Source: Diaphorobacter aerolatus (lineage in GTDB: Bacteria; Pseudomonadota; Gammaproteobacteria; Burkholderiales; Burkholderiaceae_C). Taken from it: 64,000 nt of DNA. The notes under the pieces are model-generated. The model had not been told where the DNA came from, did no database searches, and worked only from the letters and a program-made list of their open reading frames with translations. Positions 30,804-38,092 of the stretch are shown one piece after another (position 1 is the stretch's first letter; every line of letters starts with the position of its first letter). The position numbers and the translations under genes were made by a program. The DNA is taken from the NCBI RefSeq assembly GCF_014489535.1, contig NZ_CP060783.1:1240001-1304000 (forward strand), in the 5' to 3' direction.

Positions 30804-31080
30804 CTAGAGCCAGCAGCCCCGCAATCGCGGCACGCGCCACGGTGAGAAACATCGGATCGAAATCCCGCAATGCGAGCCGCGTCGCGGGCAGTGAACCGCT
30901 GAAGATCACTACGCCCAAAAGGCCGTTCCACCAACCATCCGAACTTGAATTTTTGCCTACCGCCAACACCATTGCATGCCCTCAAAAAAAGATCGCCCGC
31001 CTCAAAATCACGGCTGCTCCGGATGTTAATTTCATGATTCAATACAATCAAAATATTGTCATGGATACACTCATCACACA

Positions 31081-32406
31081 ATGGCAGATGCTCGCTACAA
31101 GGTCCTGGTAGACCACTTCGCGCAAGAAATCCGCAGCGGTCGGCTTGCCGCAGGCACGCGCCTACCCACGCATCGCAGGCTTGCCGGTCAACGCGGGATA
31201 GCGCTGGTCACCGCCACGCGCGTCTATGCCGAATTGCAGGCCATGGGCCTCGTGAGTGGCGAAGCCGGGCGCGGCACCTTCGTGAAGGATTTGTCGCTGC
31301 CGCTCGGCCTCGGTGTGGACTACCCTGCACAGGCACCGGATCATGCCGATCTCACGTTCAACAGCCCCGTCGTCGCGGGTCAGACCGCATTGCTGCGTAC
31401 CGCATTGCGCCGCTTGGCGAACTCGGGTGATCTGGAATCGCTGCTTCACTACCAGCCCCATGCGGGCAGGCCGCATGATCGAAGCGTCCTGGCCACACAT
31501 CTGCAATCGCGCGGCCTCGCGGTGGATGCATCTCGCCTGCTGTTCGTCGATGGCGCGCAGCACGGCCTCACTGTCACGGCCATGAGCCTGCTTCAACCGG
31601 GGGACGTGGTTGCGGTCGATGCGCTCACCTACCCCGGCTTCAAATTGCTCGCGCAATCGCTGCGCCTTGAACTTCTGCCGATCCCGGCCTCGGGCAACGG
31701 ACCTGATCTCAACGCGCTCGAGACCGTCTGCGCACGCCGCAAGGTGCGCGCCATCTATGCCATGCCGACACTGCACAATCCGCTCGGCTGGGTACTGAGC
31801 CTGACACGCCGACAGCGACTGGTCTCCATCGCCCGCAAACACGGTCTGCTGATCATCGAGGACGCCGCCTACGCGTTTCTGGCCGACGCTCCACCGCCGC
31901 CACTGGCCGCGTTGGCACCCGAAATCACGGTCTATGTCAGCGCCCTATCCAAGAGCATTGCGACGGGCCTGCGCGTCGGCTTCATCGCCGCGCCCGCACC
32001 GATGGTGCACGCCCTTGAGCGCGGCATCCGCGCCACCACCTGGAACACGGCGGCCATCATGACCACGCTCGGTTGCCGCTGGCTCGTAGACGGCACCATC
32101 CACAAGCTCGAACGCGACAAACGTATCGATGCCACCGCTCGTCAGGCCATCGTGAGTGAAGTGTTTGCGGGAATGCGGCTGATCCGCCACCCGCATTCCT
32201 ACTACGTGTGGATACCGCTTGGTGAGGATCTGCGCGCCGATCAGGTCGCAAGCTCGCTGCTGAACCAGCGCATCGCGGTATCAACCGCCGAGCCCTACGC
32301 GACTACCGCTTCCGTGCCGCATGCCCTACGCCTTGCGTTAGGCTCCATGCCGCTCGCTCAATTGCGCGCGGCGCTCGCGGGCGTGCGCGACGCGATTGCG
32401 TACTGA
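31081..32406 (+). CDS. MocR/PdxR-type regulator (GntR HTH plus aminotransferase domain)
   Basis: A 441-residue chimera. An N-terminal GntR winged helix-turn-helix (residues 1-75: GRLAAGTRLPTHRRLAGQRG, TRVYAELQAMGLV, GRGTFV) is joined to a fold-type I aminotransferase-like domain that binds pyridoxal phosphate. The candidate Schiff-base lysine is in SALSKSIATGLRVGF, and DAAYAFLAD carries the pyridine-binding aspartate region. Such proteins act as ligand-responsive activators or repressors, often of a divergent EamA transporter, exactly the gene found here, 108 bases away. That target is interrupted by a MITE-like element. Confidence 0.9.
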   Translation: MADARYKVLVDHFAQEIRSGRLAAGTRLPTHRRLAGQRGIALVTATRVYAELQAMGLVSGEAGRGTFVKDLSLPLGLGVDYPAQAPDHADLTFNSPVVAGQTALLRTALRRLANSGDLESLLHYQPHAGRPHDRSVLATHLQSRGLAVDASRLLFVDGAQHGLTVTAMSLLQPGDVVAVDALTYPGFKLLAQSLRLELLPIPASGNGPDLNALETVCARRKVRAIYAMPTLHNPLGWVLSLTRRQRLVSIARKHGLLIIEDAAYAFLADAPPPPLAALAPEITVYVSALSKSIATGLRVGFIAAPAPMVHALERGIRATTWNTAAIMTTLGCRWLVDGTIHKLERDKRIDATARQAIVSEVFAGMRLIRHPHSYYVWIPLGEDLRADQVASSLLNQRIAVSTAEPYATTASVPHALRLALGSMPLAQLRAALAGVRDAIAY

Positions 32407-32448
32407 CGCTGACTGAACCTGCGCCTGCTCAACCTGTCTTTCTCTCGA

Positions 32449-32682
32449 TCAACGGCGCTTGAGCACGTGGATGAATTCGTCACCCACGGTCTGCTGTTCG
32501 ACCAGTTCGTTGCCCGTCTGCTTGGCAAACGCCTGGAAATCCCGGATTGAGCCGGTGTCGGTAGACACCACCTTGAGCAACTGACCGCTCGCGAGCTCCG
32601 CCAGCGCCTTCTTCGCGCGCAGAATCGGCAGCGGGCAGTTCAGGCCACGGGTATCGATTTCCTTGTCTACTTGCATATCCAT
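32449..32682 (-). CDS. TusA/SirA-family sulfur carrier protein
   Basis: A 77-residue protein with the family signature DTRGLNCPLPILRAKKAL. The cysteine of the CPxP motif carries persulfide sulfur in tRNA 2-thiouridylation and other sulfur transfers. Close relatives include YeeD-like proteins, so TusA itself is likely but not certain. ATG at 32682 (MDMQVDKE) or 32676 are both possible. It is followed by the MocR gene in convergent orientation and preceded by a Nudix gene on the same strand. Confidence 0.85.
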   Translation of the reverse strand: MDMQVDKEIDTRGLNCPLPILRAKKALAELASGQLLKVVSTDTGSIRDFQAFAKQTGNELVEQQTVGDEFIHVLKRR

Positions 32683-32713
32683 TCACTCTATGTCTGACTT
32701 GCTTGCTCGATGC

Positions 32714-33280
32714 TCAGTTGGACGGCGGCGAGTCCAGCCCGCGACGGCGCTCGGCATTCTCTTCTTCAGTGAAGAACACCGGCTCGTAGCCGCGTGACTT
32801 GAGCCAGTCCGCCAGCGCATAACCCGTACCGGCGGGCCAGCATTTGAGTTCGCCCAGATTGACGAAGCGATAGTCCACCAACTCGGGCGAGAGCTTGACC
32901 TCGCCTTCGGCGACCACATGGTAGGCAATGATCACCTGATTCATGCGCAGGAATTCGTATGCACCCACGATGGAGCAACTGCGCACGTCAAGGTTGGTTT
33001 CCTCCTTGACCTCGCGTGCAACGCCCTCCTGCGGTGACTCGCCCGCTTCCATGAACCCGGTGATCAGCGCAAACATCCTCGGCGGCCAGGCCGCGTTGCG
33101 CGCGAGCAGTACCTGCCCGTTCACCTCGACGATGGCCGCGAGCACCGGCGTCGGATTGTTCCAATGCGTCCAGCCACATGCGGGGCAGCGCAGCCGCTCG
33201 ACCTCACCGCTGTCTTCCAGCAAAATCGTGGGCTCAAGCAATGTCGCGCAATGGGGGCAAAAGCGTGTCTCGTGGTGCAT
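32714..33280 (-). CDS. Nudix hydrolase with zinc ribbon (NudC-like)
   Basis: A 188-residue hydrolase of a nucleoside diphosphate linked to another moiety. An N-terminal zinc ribbon (CPHC at 8-11, CPAC near 34-37) precedes the Nudix box GFMEAGESPQEGVAREVKEE, which has the metal-binding REVKEE core. The ribbon-plus-Nudix layout resembles NAD pyrophosphatase NudC, but the protein is shorter and lacks that enzyme's N-terminal domain, so the substrate is open. Neighbours are tusA downstream and cysM upstream, all on the minus strand. Confidence 0.87.
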   Translation of the reverse strand: MHHETRFCPHCATLLEPTILLEDSGEVERLRCPACGWTHWNNPTPVLAAIVEVNGQVLLARNAAWPPRMFALITGFMEAGESPQEGVAREVKEETNLDVRSCSIVGAYEFLRMNQVIIAYHVVAEGEVKLSPELVDYRFVNLGELKCWPAGTGYALADWLKSRGYEPVFFTEEENAERRRGLDSPPSN

Positions 33281-33354
33281 ATTGTTGTTGTCGGTTTTTA
33301 TTGAAAGGTGGCCCGAGTGAATGGCCAGCGGCGAAGCGCAGAGCTAACGCTCGC

Positions 33355-34260
33355 CTACGCCGGAAAAACGCCCGTGGACAGATAGCGGTCGCCGCGATCA
33401 CACACCACGAACACGATGGTCGCATTCTCTTCGCGCTCTGAAATCTGCTGCGCCACCACGCATGCGCCAGCCGCGGAAATGCCGCCAAAGATACCTTCTT
33501 CGCGCGCTAGGCGACGCGCCATGTCCTCGGCGTCGTTCTGCGTCACATACACCAGCTCATCAACGAGCGATGCATCGTAAATCTTGGGCAGGTATTCGTC
33601 GGGCCACTTGCGAATCCCCGGAATGCGCGAACCCTCCGTCGGCTGCGCGCCGACGATCTTCACATTCGGGTTCTTTTCCTTCAGAAATCTGGACACGCCA
33701 GTGATCGTGCCCGTCGTGCCCATCGCACTCACGAAATGCGTGATGCGGCCACCGGTTTGCTCCCATAGCTCAGGGCCGGTGCCCTCGTAGTGCGAACGCG
33801 GATTGTCGGCATTGGCAAACTGGTCCAGCACCACGCCCTTGCCCTGGCTGACCATCGTATCCGCGAGATCGCGGGCGTATTCCATGCCGCCGCTTTTGGG
33901 CGTGAGAATCAACTCGGCGCCGTAGGCCTTCATCGTCTGCGCGCGCTCGATCGACAGATCCTCCGGCATGATCAACACCATCCGATAACCCTTGATCGCC
34001 GCCGCCATCGCCAACGCAATCCCGGTGTTACCCGAAGTCGCTTCGATCAGCGTGTCTCCGGGCTTGATCTCGCCACGCTCCTCGGCCCGCCGAATCATCG
34101 ACACCGCAGGCCGATCCTTGACCGAGCCCGCAGGATTGTTGCCCTCCAGCTTCCCCAAAATCACATTGCCGCGCGCGGCACTCTGTTGGGCTCCGATACG
34201 CTGCAAGGCAACCAGTGGAGTGTTCCCGATTGCGTCCTCGATGGTGGGGTAGGAATTCAT
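33355..34260 (-). CDS. cysM: cysteine synthase B (O-acetylserine sulfhydrylase)
   Basis: PLP enzyme making cysteine from O-acetylserine and sulfide or thiosulfate. Motifs are IEDAIGNTPLVALQRI, the PLP lysine in NPAGSVKDRPA, ATSGNTGIALAMAAA (substrate loop), GTTGTITGVSRFLKE for PLP phosphate binding, and EEGIFGGISAAGACV. It ends at about 301 residues, typical of CysM, and the short NPAGSVKDR form favours CysM over CysK. The start at 34260 (MNSYPTIEDAIG) is favoured over an ATG 8 codons upstream. The tRNA-Leu fragment marking the integration site lies 53 bases upstream on the other strand. Confidence 0.92.
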   Translation of the reverse strand: MNSYPTIEDAIGNTPLVALQRIGAQQSAARGNVILGKLEGNNPAGSVKDRPAVSMIRRAEERGEIKPGDTLIEATSGNTGIALAMAAAIKGYRMVLIMPEDLSIERAQTMKAYGAELILTPKSGGMEYARDLADTMVSQGKGVVLDQFANADNPRSHYEGTGPELWEQTGGRITHFVSAMGTTGTITGVSRFLKEKNPNVKIVGAQPTEGSRIPGIRKWPDEYLPKIYDASLVDELVYVTQNDAEDMARRLAREEGIFGGISAAGACVVAQQISEREENATIVFVVCDRGDRYLSTGVFPA

Positions 34261-34313
34261 ACCCAATACTGTGCCATAATTCATGTCTTCGCGAGTTCAC
34301 GCACCCAACAATA

Positions 34314-34353
34314 GCCCGAGTGGTGGAATTGGTAGACGCAGCGGACTCAAAAA
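34314..34353 (+). pseudogene. truncated tRNA-Leu(CAA), 5' part only
   Basis: GCCCGAG acceptor strand, a Leu-type D arm (GGTGGAATTGGTAGACGC) and the start of an anticodon arm, CGGA-CTCAAAA. The sequence then diverges: TCCGC, needed to close the anticodon stem, the variable arm, T arm and acceptor end are all missing. The break is at the 3' side of the anticodon loop. It looks like the resident chromosomal gene, cut by integration of the element that follows. Confidence 0.8.
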
Positions 34354-34539
34354 TAGGGACTTCTACGTAGTTCTTGCTTGAGGTCACTGCCTGCCAAGCC
34401 GCATGGGACAAGGGATTGAGTGATAAATCGCCTCTTGATCGAGATGCCTGCATTTCGAGCCAGGAGTCAGCTAGGAGCCAGGACGATGCAAGCTGGCTCC
34501 CAGTGAGGAGTAGATAGTTGAAGTAGCATCGTGCGTCAT
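34354..34539. other. 186-bp segment between the truncated and the intron-bearing tRNA-Leu
   Basis: No gene or tRNA 3' half is recognisable here. The only structure is an 8-bp inverted repeat GGAGCCAG (34474-34481) with CTGGCTCC (34493-34500). If the element integrated at the anticodon loop, this is its outermost sequence, possibly att-flanking DNA. It should also contain the promoter for the following tRNA gene, though no clear -35/-10 is visible. Confidence 0.4.
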
Positions 34540-34860
34540 GCCCGAGTGGTGAAATTGGTAGACGCAGGGGACTCAGACCAAATTTGAGCCCTCCGGGGAA
34601 ACCCCAGAGGTGAAGCCCGTCAAACTCGGCGAAGGCCCTGGACGCAAGTCCGAGCTAATACCGAGCCAAGCCCTGGAGCCGAAAGGCTCCTCGGAAGGTG
34701 TAGAGAGCAGACGGCGGGCACCTACGGCCGAAAGGCTATGGTGAAGGCGTGCTCCAGCCCACGAACGCCGTTTCTTCGGAGACGGCGGCGGCGAAAGCCG
34801 AAGTGGGAAGAAAATCCCCCGCCGCAAGGCGTGCCGGTTCGATTCCGGCCTCGGGCACCA
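34540..34860 (+). tRNA. tRNA-Leu(CAA) interrupted by a group I intron
   Basis: The exons 34540-34574 and 34811-34860 join to an 85-nt class II tRNA. It has acceptor GCCCGAG/CTCGGGC, discriminator A with encoded CCA, anticodon stem GGGGA/TCCCC around loop CTCAAAA (anticodon CAA, reading UUG), variable arm CGCC-GCAA-GGCG, and T arm GCCGG-TTCGATT-CCGGC. The anticodon is split after its first base, C34, by the 236-nt intron, the same insertion point as in cyanobacterial tRNA-Leu(UAA). It differs from the truncated copy at 34314 in several bases (GGGGA against CGGA), so it is not simply the other half of the same gene. Confidence 0.93.
34575..34810 (+). ncRNA. group I (IC3-like) self-splicing intron in tRNA-Leu
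   Basis: The 236-nt intron ends in G. Core elements align with the known Azoarcus tRNA-Ile intron: P (GTCAAACTCGGCGAAGG, 34619-34635), Q (CCGAGCCAAGC from 34661), R (GGTGTAGAGAGCAGACGG near 34697) and S (GGTGAAGGCGTGCTCCAG near 34740). P7 pairs GAGCA (34705-34709) with TGCTC (34750-34754), where Azoarcus has GACUA/UAGUC, a compensatory change that supports real structure. Other helices: P2 with GGGG/CCCC, P4 CTCGG/CCGAG, P5 GGAC-GCAA-GTCC, P6 GGAGCC-GAAA-GGCTCC. P1 would pair exon CTC with GAG at 34586-34588. No homing endonuclease is encoded. Confidence 0.93.
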
Positions 34861-34868
34861 ATTCAAGA

Positions 34869-34898
34869 GCCGCCTCTGTCAAGCAGAGGCGGCTTTTT
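34869..34898 (+). terminator. rho-independent terminator after tRNA-Leu
   Basis: Perfect 10-bp stem GCCGCCTCTG/CAGAGGCGGC with a 5-base loop and five T, starting 9 bases after the tRNA CCA end. The DUF2274 gene of the opposite strand stops inside its loop, so it may act on both sides. Confidence 0.88.
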
Positions 34899-35121
34899 CG
34901 TTCTTGGTCTGCGTGCGCTTGAATCCTCGATCCCCCGCCATGAAGGTTTCCAGCATGTACGGGATCAGCATCGTGGCATCGACCGCCTCCCCATACGCCT
35001 GCGCGTACAGCGCGGCATAGCGGTCAAGGTCGGCTTTCAGGCTGACCGAGCACGCAAAGGTTAGCTTCGTGGACTCCAGCTTGGGCAGCGGCCCCAGCCG
35101 CAATTTCTTCGTCGTGCTCAT
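34879..35121 (-). CDS. DUF2274 small protein at the end of the trb operon
   Basis: An 80-residue protein (MSTTKKLRLGPLPKLESTKL), hydrophilic with a helix-rich middle (KADLDRYAALYAQAYGEAVD) and a basic tail. I recognise it as the DUF2274 protein that regularly follows trbI in Tn4371-type elements; its function is unknown. Its ATG overlaps the reconstructed trbI stop (ATGA), which implies translational coupling. Its stop lies in the loop of the terminator at 34869. Confidence 0.8.
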   Translation of the reverse strand: MSTTKKLRLGPLPKLESTKLTFACSVSLKADLDRYAALYAQAYGEAVDATMLIPYMLETFMAGDRGFKRTQTKNEKAASA

Positions 35122-36378
35122 CGCATCGCCCCCGCTGGAAGAACATCGGCTGGTACGGTCGCAACACCAGATCGCGGTTGACGATGATCCGCACCGGCAG
35201 GCCCGGCCGCTCCGTCAAGGTCGGCTGAATGTTCATGTTGCGCCGGGTCATCTCCTGGCCGACCTGATTGATGCTGTCCTGCGCGCTGTCGCGCCCGGCA
35301 ATCACGATGCGGTTGCCGTTCTGCCGGTTCTCCGGCGCGGCCAGCTCCGCGCCCACGCCCAGCAGTGTCGTCAGCGCCGCACCGGCAAAGACGCGATCCC
35401 AGTGCCAATCGACGCCATCCTCCAGGCCGGAGTAGCCGGCCGGGTCGGCGCCCGCGAGGTTGTCGAGCTTCAGCGAAGACGTATCCGGCAAGATAATGCG
35501 GTTCCACACCACCTGCACGCGGCTCTGCCCATAGCTCATCTGGCTGTTGTACTTGCCCATGAGGCGCGAGCCCTGAGGGATCAACAGAAACTTGCCCGTG
35601 GCCGAGTCGTAGACCGGCTCCGTCACCGTGCCAATCACGTCGCCCGGCAGGTCCGACTTGATGCCTGTCACCAGCGCCCCGGCGATCACCGTCCCGGCCA
35701 TCATCTGGTACGGCGAGGCTGGCATTTGCAGATTGCCAGAATTGCGGGTTTCCGTAGAACCGCCTTTCAGGAAAGCCTCTTTCTGGTCTTGCCGGTTCTG
35801 CACGGCGGTCGGGTCGGCAGGCTGGGCAGCCGTCGAGGCCGGCCCAGCGGCCAGCGGGTCGAAGCCCGCCAAGGTCGATGCCGGGCCAGCCGCTTGCGCA
35901 GTCGCTGGCGCTGCGGTCTTGCCGGGCGTACCAGAATGGAAGAACACCGAGGAAGCCGCTGCCGCTTCGGCTTCCTTGCGCCGAGCGTCCTCCGGGTCGT
36001 GGCCCGGTGGCGCATACGTGGGTGTCACCGGCTGCTGCGCCTTCACGATGGCAGGGCCGAGATCGCCCGGCAGCGGCGGCCCCAGCTCCGGCACCTTCCG
36101 CAGCTTGGAGTAATCCGAAGGCAGGCCATCCAGCCCCTCGGACTTCGAGACGCGATCCACGTTGTAAAGCTCGGTCTGCTCGCCTGCGCCGCGCCGATGT
36201 GGCTGCAATGACCAGATCGTGGCCCTAGCACGGCGACCGACAGGCCGCCCGTGAGCATGGCCAAGGTGCGCCGATTCAGGCGTGTGACCGGGCGCGGCTG
36301 GGCGCGCAGCGCCACCGCCTCGGGCGCGACCTTGCCCGCCTGTGGCGTGCCAAGATCGCGAGTGTCGTCCTGGCTCAT
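35118..36378 (-). CDS. trbI: TrbI/VirB10-like conjugal transfer protein, with two apparent frameshifts
   Basis: Inner-membrane-anchored core-complex protein of the mating-pair channel. From MSQDDTRDLGTPQAGKV it has one membrane segment (LAMLTGGLSVAVLGATIW, about 41-58), a Pro/Ala-rich periplasmic linker, and the conserved VirB10 barrel (SPYQMMAGTVIAGALVTGI, LLIPQGSRLMGKYNSQ, GLEDGVDWHWDRVFAGAALT, IIVNRDLVLRPYQPMFFQRG). A missing G at 36223-36225 breaks the frame inside the membrane segment. A second missing base in the C run at 35129-35133 breaks it just before the end; restoring it gives ...RGAMR and a stop overlapping the DUF2274 start. Restored length is about 420 residues. Confidence 0.88.
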
Positions 36379-36380
36379 GG

Positions 36381-37373
36381 TCAGTTCCTCCGCGTGCCAC
36401 CGGAAACGCCATCGGTGCGCTCGATCCGCACCACATCGCCCTTGTCTCCGCCCAGGCGCAGTTCGGCCGCACCGAACAGGCGATCCACGATGTAATACGG
36501 CGACCGAAAACGGTAGTTCACCAACTGCCCGTCGCCCTGCGCGCCGATGACGAACAGCGGCGGCAGCTCGCCCTGCGCGATGCCCGGCGGGAACTGGATG
36601 TAGACCTTCCCGCCGTCATCGAAGGCGCGCAGCGGCTTCCACGGCGGATTGCTGCCGCTGACCGCGTAGCGGAAGCGGATCTTCTCCAGCGACAGGCCGC
36701 TATCGACCGGCGCGACGGCGCTGGCCGCTTGCGCCTGGCGCTGCAGGGCCAGCATCTTGTCCTTCGGGTACTCCCAGGACAACGACGCCATCCACGTCTT
36801 CTCGGTCGAAGTCAGCTCCAGCAGGTAGGTGCGCCGGCTGGTGGTGATGACTAGGTTGGTCTTCAACCCCGAGCGGATCGGTTTGACCATCACATTGACG
36901 CGCAGCGCATCGCCGCTGCCGCTCGACGTGTCCCCGACGATCCAGCGAACCGTGTCGCCAGCAGCCACCGTCACCAGCTCCTCACCAGGCTGGAGCGCGA
37001 TCACCGTCACGCGGCCCACGGCCGCATAGACCTGATACAGCGCGCCATCTGTGAAGGGCCACACTTGAATCGCGTTGACGTAGCCCTCGCGCGTGGGCGC
37101 AATACGCGCCTCGGCGTTGGCGCGAGACACGCGCACGGTTTCATCGGCGGGTTCTGCGACGGACTTGGCATCCGGCACAGGTTTCATCTGCGCTGGCATC
37201 GGCAGCACCTGCGGCACAGCCACTACCTCCACAGGCGTAGGCGGCTCCGGCAGCGGCTGGGCCTGCACCGGCTCATCGAGCGAGATGGACGGCGGCGGCT
37301 TGCCCTGCGTAGCGCAGCCCGTGAGGGCAAGCAGCATGATCGGCAAGGCGGATTTACGGAAAAGATCATTCAT
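36381..37373 (-). CDS. trbG: TrbG/VirB9-like conjugal transfer lipoprotein
   Basis: A 330-residue periplasmic/outer-membrane core-complex component. It begins with a lipoprotein signal peptide ending LLALTGCATQG (lipobox LTGC), followed by a Pro-rich stretch, then the VirB9 fold: GYVNAIQVWPFTDGALYQVY, GEELVTVAAGDTVRWIVGD, LVITTSRRTYLLEL and, at the C-terminus, KVYIQFPPGIAQGELPPLF with NYRFRSPYYIVDRLF. The start at 37373 (MNDLFRKSALP) overlaps the trbF stop (ATGA). An ATG 13 codons upstream lacks this coupling and the signal-peptide position. Confidence 0.92.
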   Translation of the reverse strand: MNDLFRKSALPIMLLALTGCATQGKPPPSISLDEPVQAQPLPEPPTPVEVVAVPQVLPMPAQMKPVPDAKSVAEPADETVRVSRANAEARIAPTREGYVNAIQVWPFTDGALYQVYAAVGRVTVIALQPGEELVTVAAGDTVRWIVGDTSSGSGDALRVNVMVKPIRSGLKTNLVITTSRRTYLLELTSTEKTWMASLSWEYPKDKMLALQRQAQAASAVAPVDSGLSLEKIRFRYAVSGSNPPWKPLRAFDDGGKVYIQFPPGIAQGELPPLFVIGAQGDGQLVNYRFRSPYYIVDRLFGAAELRLGGDKGDVVRIERTDGVSGGTRRN

Positions 37374-38074
37374 GGTTTTGCTCCTTCGTTCGCTTCCAGT
37401 TCGCGGCTCCACGACAGCCCGTTGGCGTAGATGCCCAGGGGGTTTTTGCGCACGCGCTGCTCGGTGCGCGGCGTCTGCTGCACGATGGACACCACGGCGT
37501 TCCAGCGTTCGGTGCGATCCAGCGCGCCGTTGACGAAGCGCGTCTCCGTCCAGCGCACGTTGAACGACGTGTCGCTGGCGCGGGTCACGCTGCTGATCTG
37601 CACCGTCACCGACTCCTTGCCGATACGCGCGAACGGATCGTTCACGCGGGCGTACTCGTTGAGCACCACGGCGCCTTTGTCGGTCGTGTAGTCATAGGCA
37701 TCGAGCCAGTTCTGCCGCACCACGATGGGGTCGATGGACAGCGAGCGCACCAGACCGATGAAGCGGCCGAGGTGGTAAGCAATCTGCGCATCGCTGGGCC
37801 GGTACGGCGTGGCCGCTTCGCCGACAGCGCGCACCTGACCCGAGTTGTCCACCTCGATGACGTAGGGGGTGACGATGGACTGCGCGGAACGCCAGACCAG
37901 GCCACCGGCCATCAGTACGGCCAAAGTGAGGCAGCCGAAGGCCATGAACCGCCAGTTCTTCGCCTGTACGCGGGCCGAGCCGATGCGCTCGTCCCAGGCC
38001 TGGGCGGCGGATTGGTACGGGGTAGCAGGCTGCGGTGTGTTGGCATAGCGCACCTGCGGTCTTTTGAATCGCAT
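37370..38074 (-). CDS. trbF: TrbF/VirB8-like conjugal transfer protein
   Basis: A 234-residue bitopic inner-membrane protein that nucleates the secretion-channel assembly. After a cytoplasmic N-terminus (RFKRPQVRYANTPQPATPYQ) comes a membrane segment (WRFMAFGCLTLAVLMAGGLV, about 42-61), then the periplasmic VirB8-like domain with VTPYVIEVDNSGQVRAVG, AYHLGRFIGLVRSLSIDP and SFNVRWTETRFVNGAL. It ends with KNPLGIYANGLSWSREL. It lies between trbL (18-base gap) and trbG (4-base overlap). Confidence 0.93.
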   Translation of the reverse strand: MRFKRPQVRYANTPQPATPYQSAAQAWDERIGSARVQAKNWRFMAFGCLTLAVLMAGGLVWRSAQSIVTPYVIEVDNSGQVRAVGEAATPYRPSDAQIAYHLGRFIGLVRSLSIDPIVVRQNWLDAYDYTTDKGAVVLNEYARVNDPFARIGKESVTVQISSVTRASDTSFNVRWTETRFVNGALDRTERWNAVVSIVQQTPRTEQRVRKNPLGIYANGLSWSRELEANEGAKP

Positions 38075-38092
38075 GGGAGTTCTCCTTCAAGA

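Larger units (their letters stand above)
29821..30972 (-). pseudogene. EamA/DMT-family transporter interrupted by a MITE-like element
   Basis: A ten-helix drug/metabolite transporter split into an N-terminal piece (from 30972: DGWWNGLLGVVIFSGSLPAT ... AGLLAL) and a C-terminal piece (AILLWRRQAWPQRSQ ... to 29821). The 263-bp element at 30541-30803 lies between them with a duplicated CTAG. Removing the element plus one CTAG restores an unbroken frame (AGLLALAILLWRR), so this is a clean insertion. In-frame reading of the element may still allow a chimeric C-terminal protein, but the first two helices are separated. It is divergent from a MocR regulator, a common pairing where the regulator controls the transporter. 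That control would now be without its intact target. Confidence 0.9.

Noticed and set aside
34314..34360. Tn4371-type 8-bp att sequence (TTTTTCAT-like) as the integration core
   Set aside because: The complement of the loop reads TTTTTGAG, which is similar but not the same, and the second end is not in the window, so I did not annotate an att site.
34573..34866. Open frames inside the tRNA-Leu region
   Set aside because: The region is fully explained by tRNA exons and a structured intron; the frames have no family features, and a homing endonuclease would be much longer.
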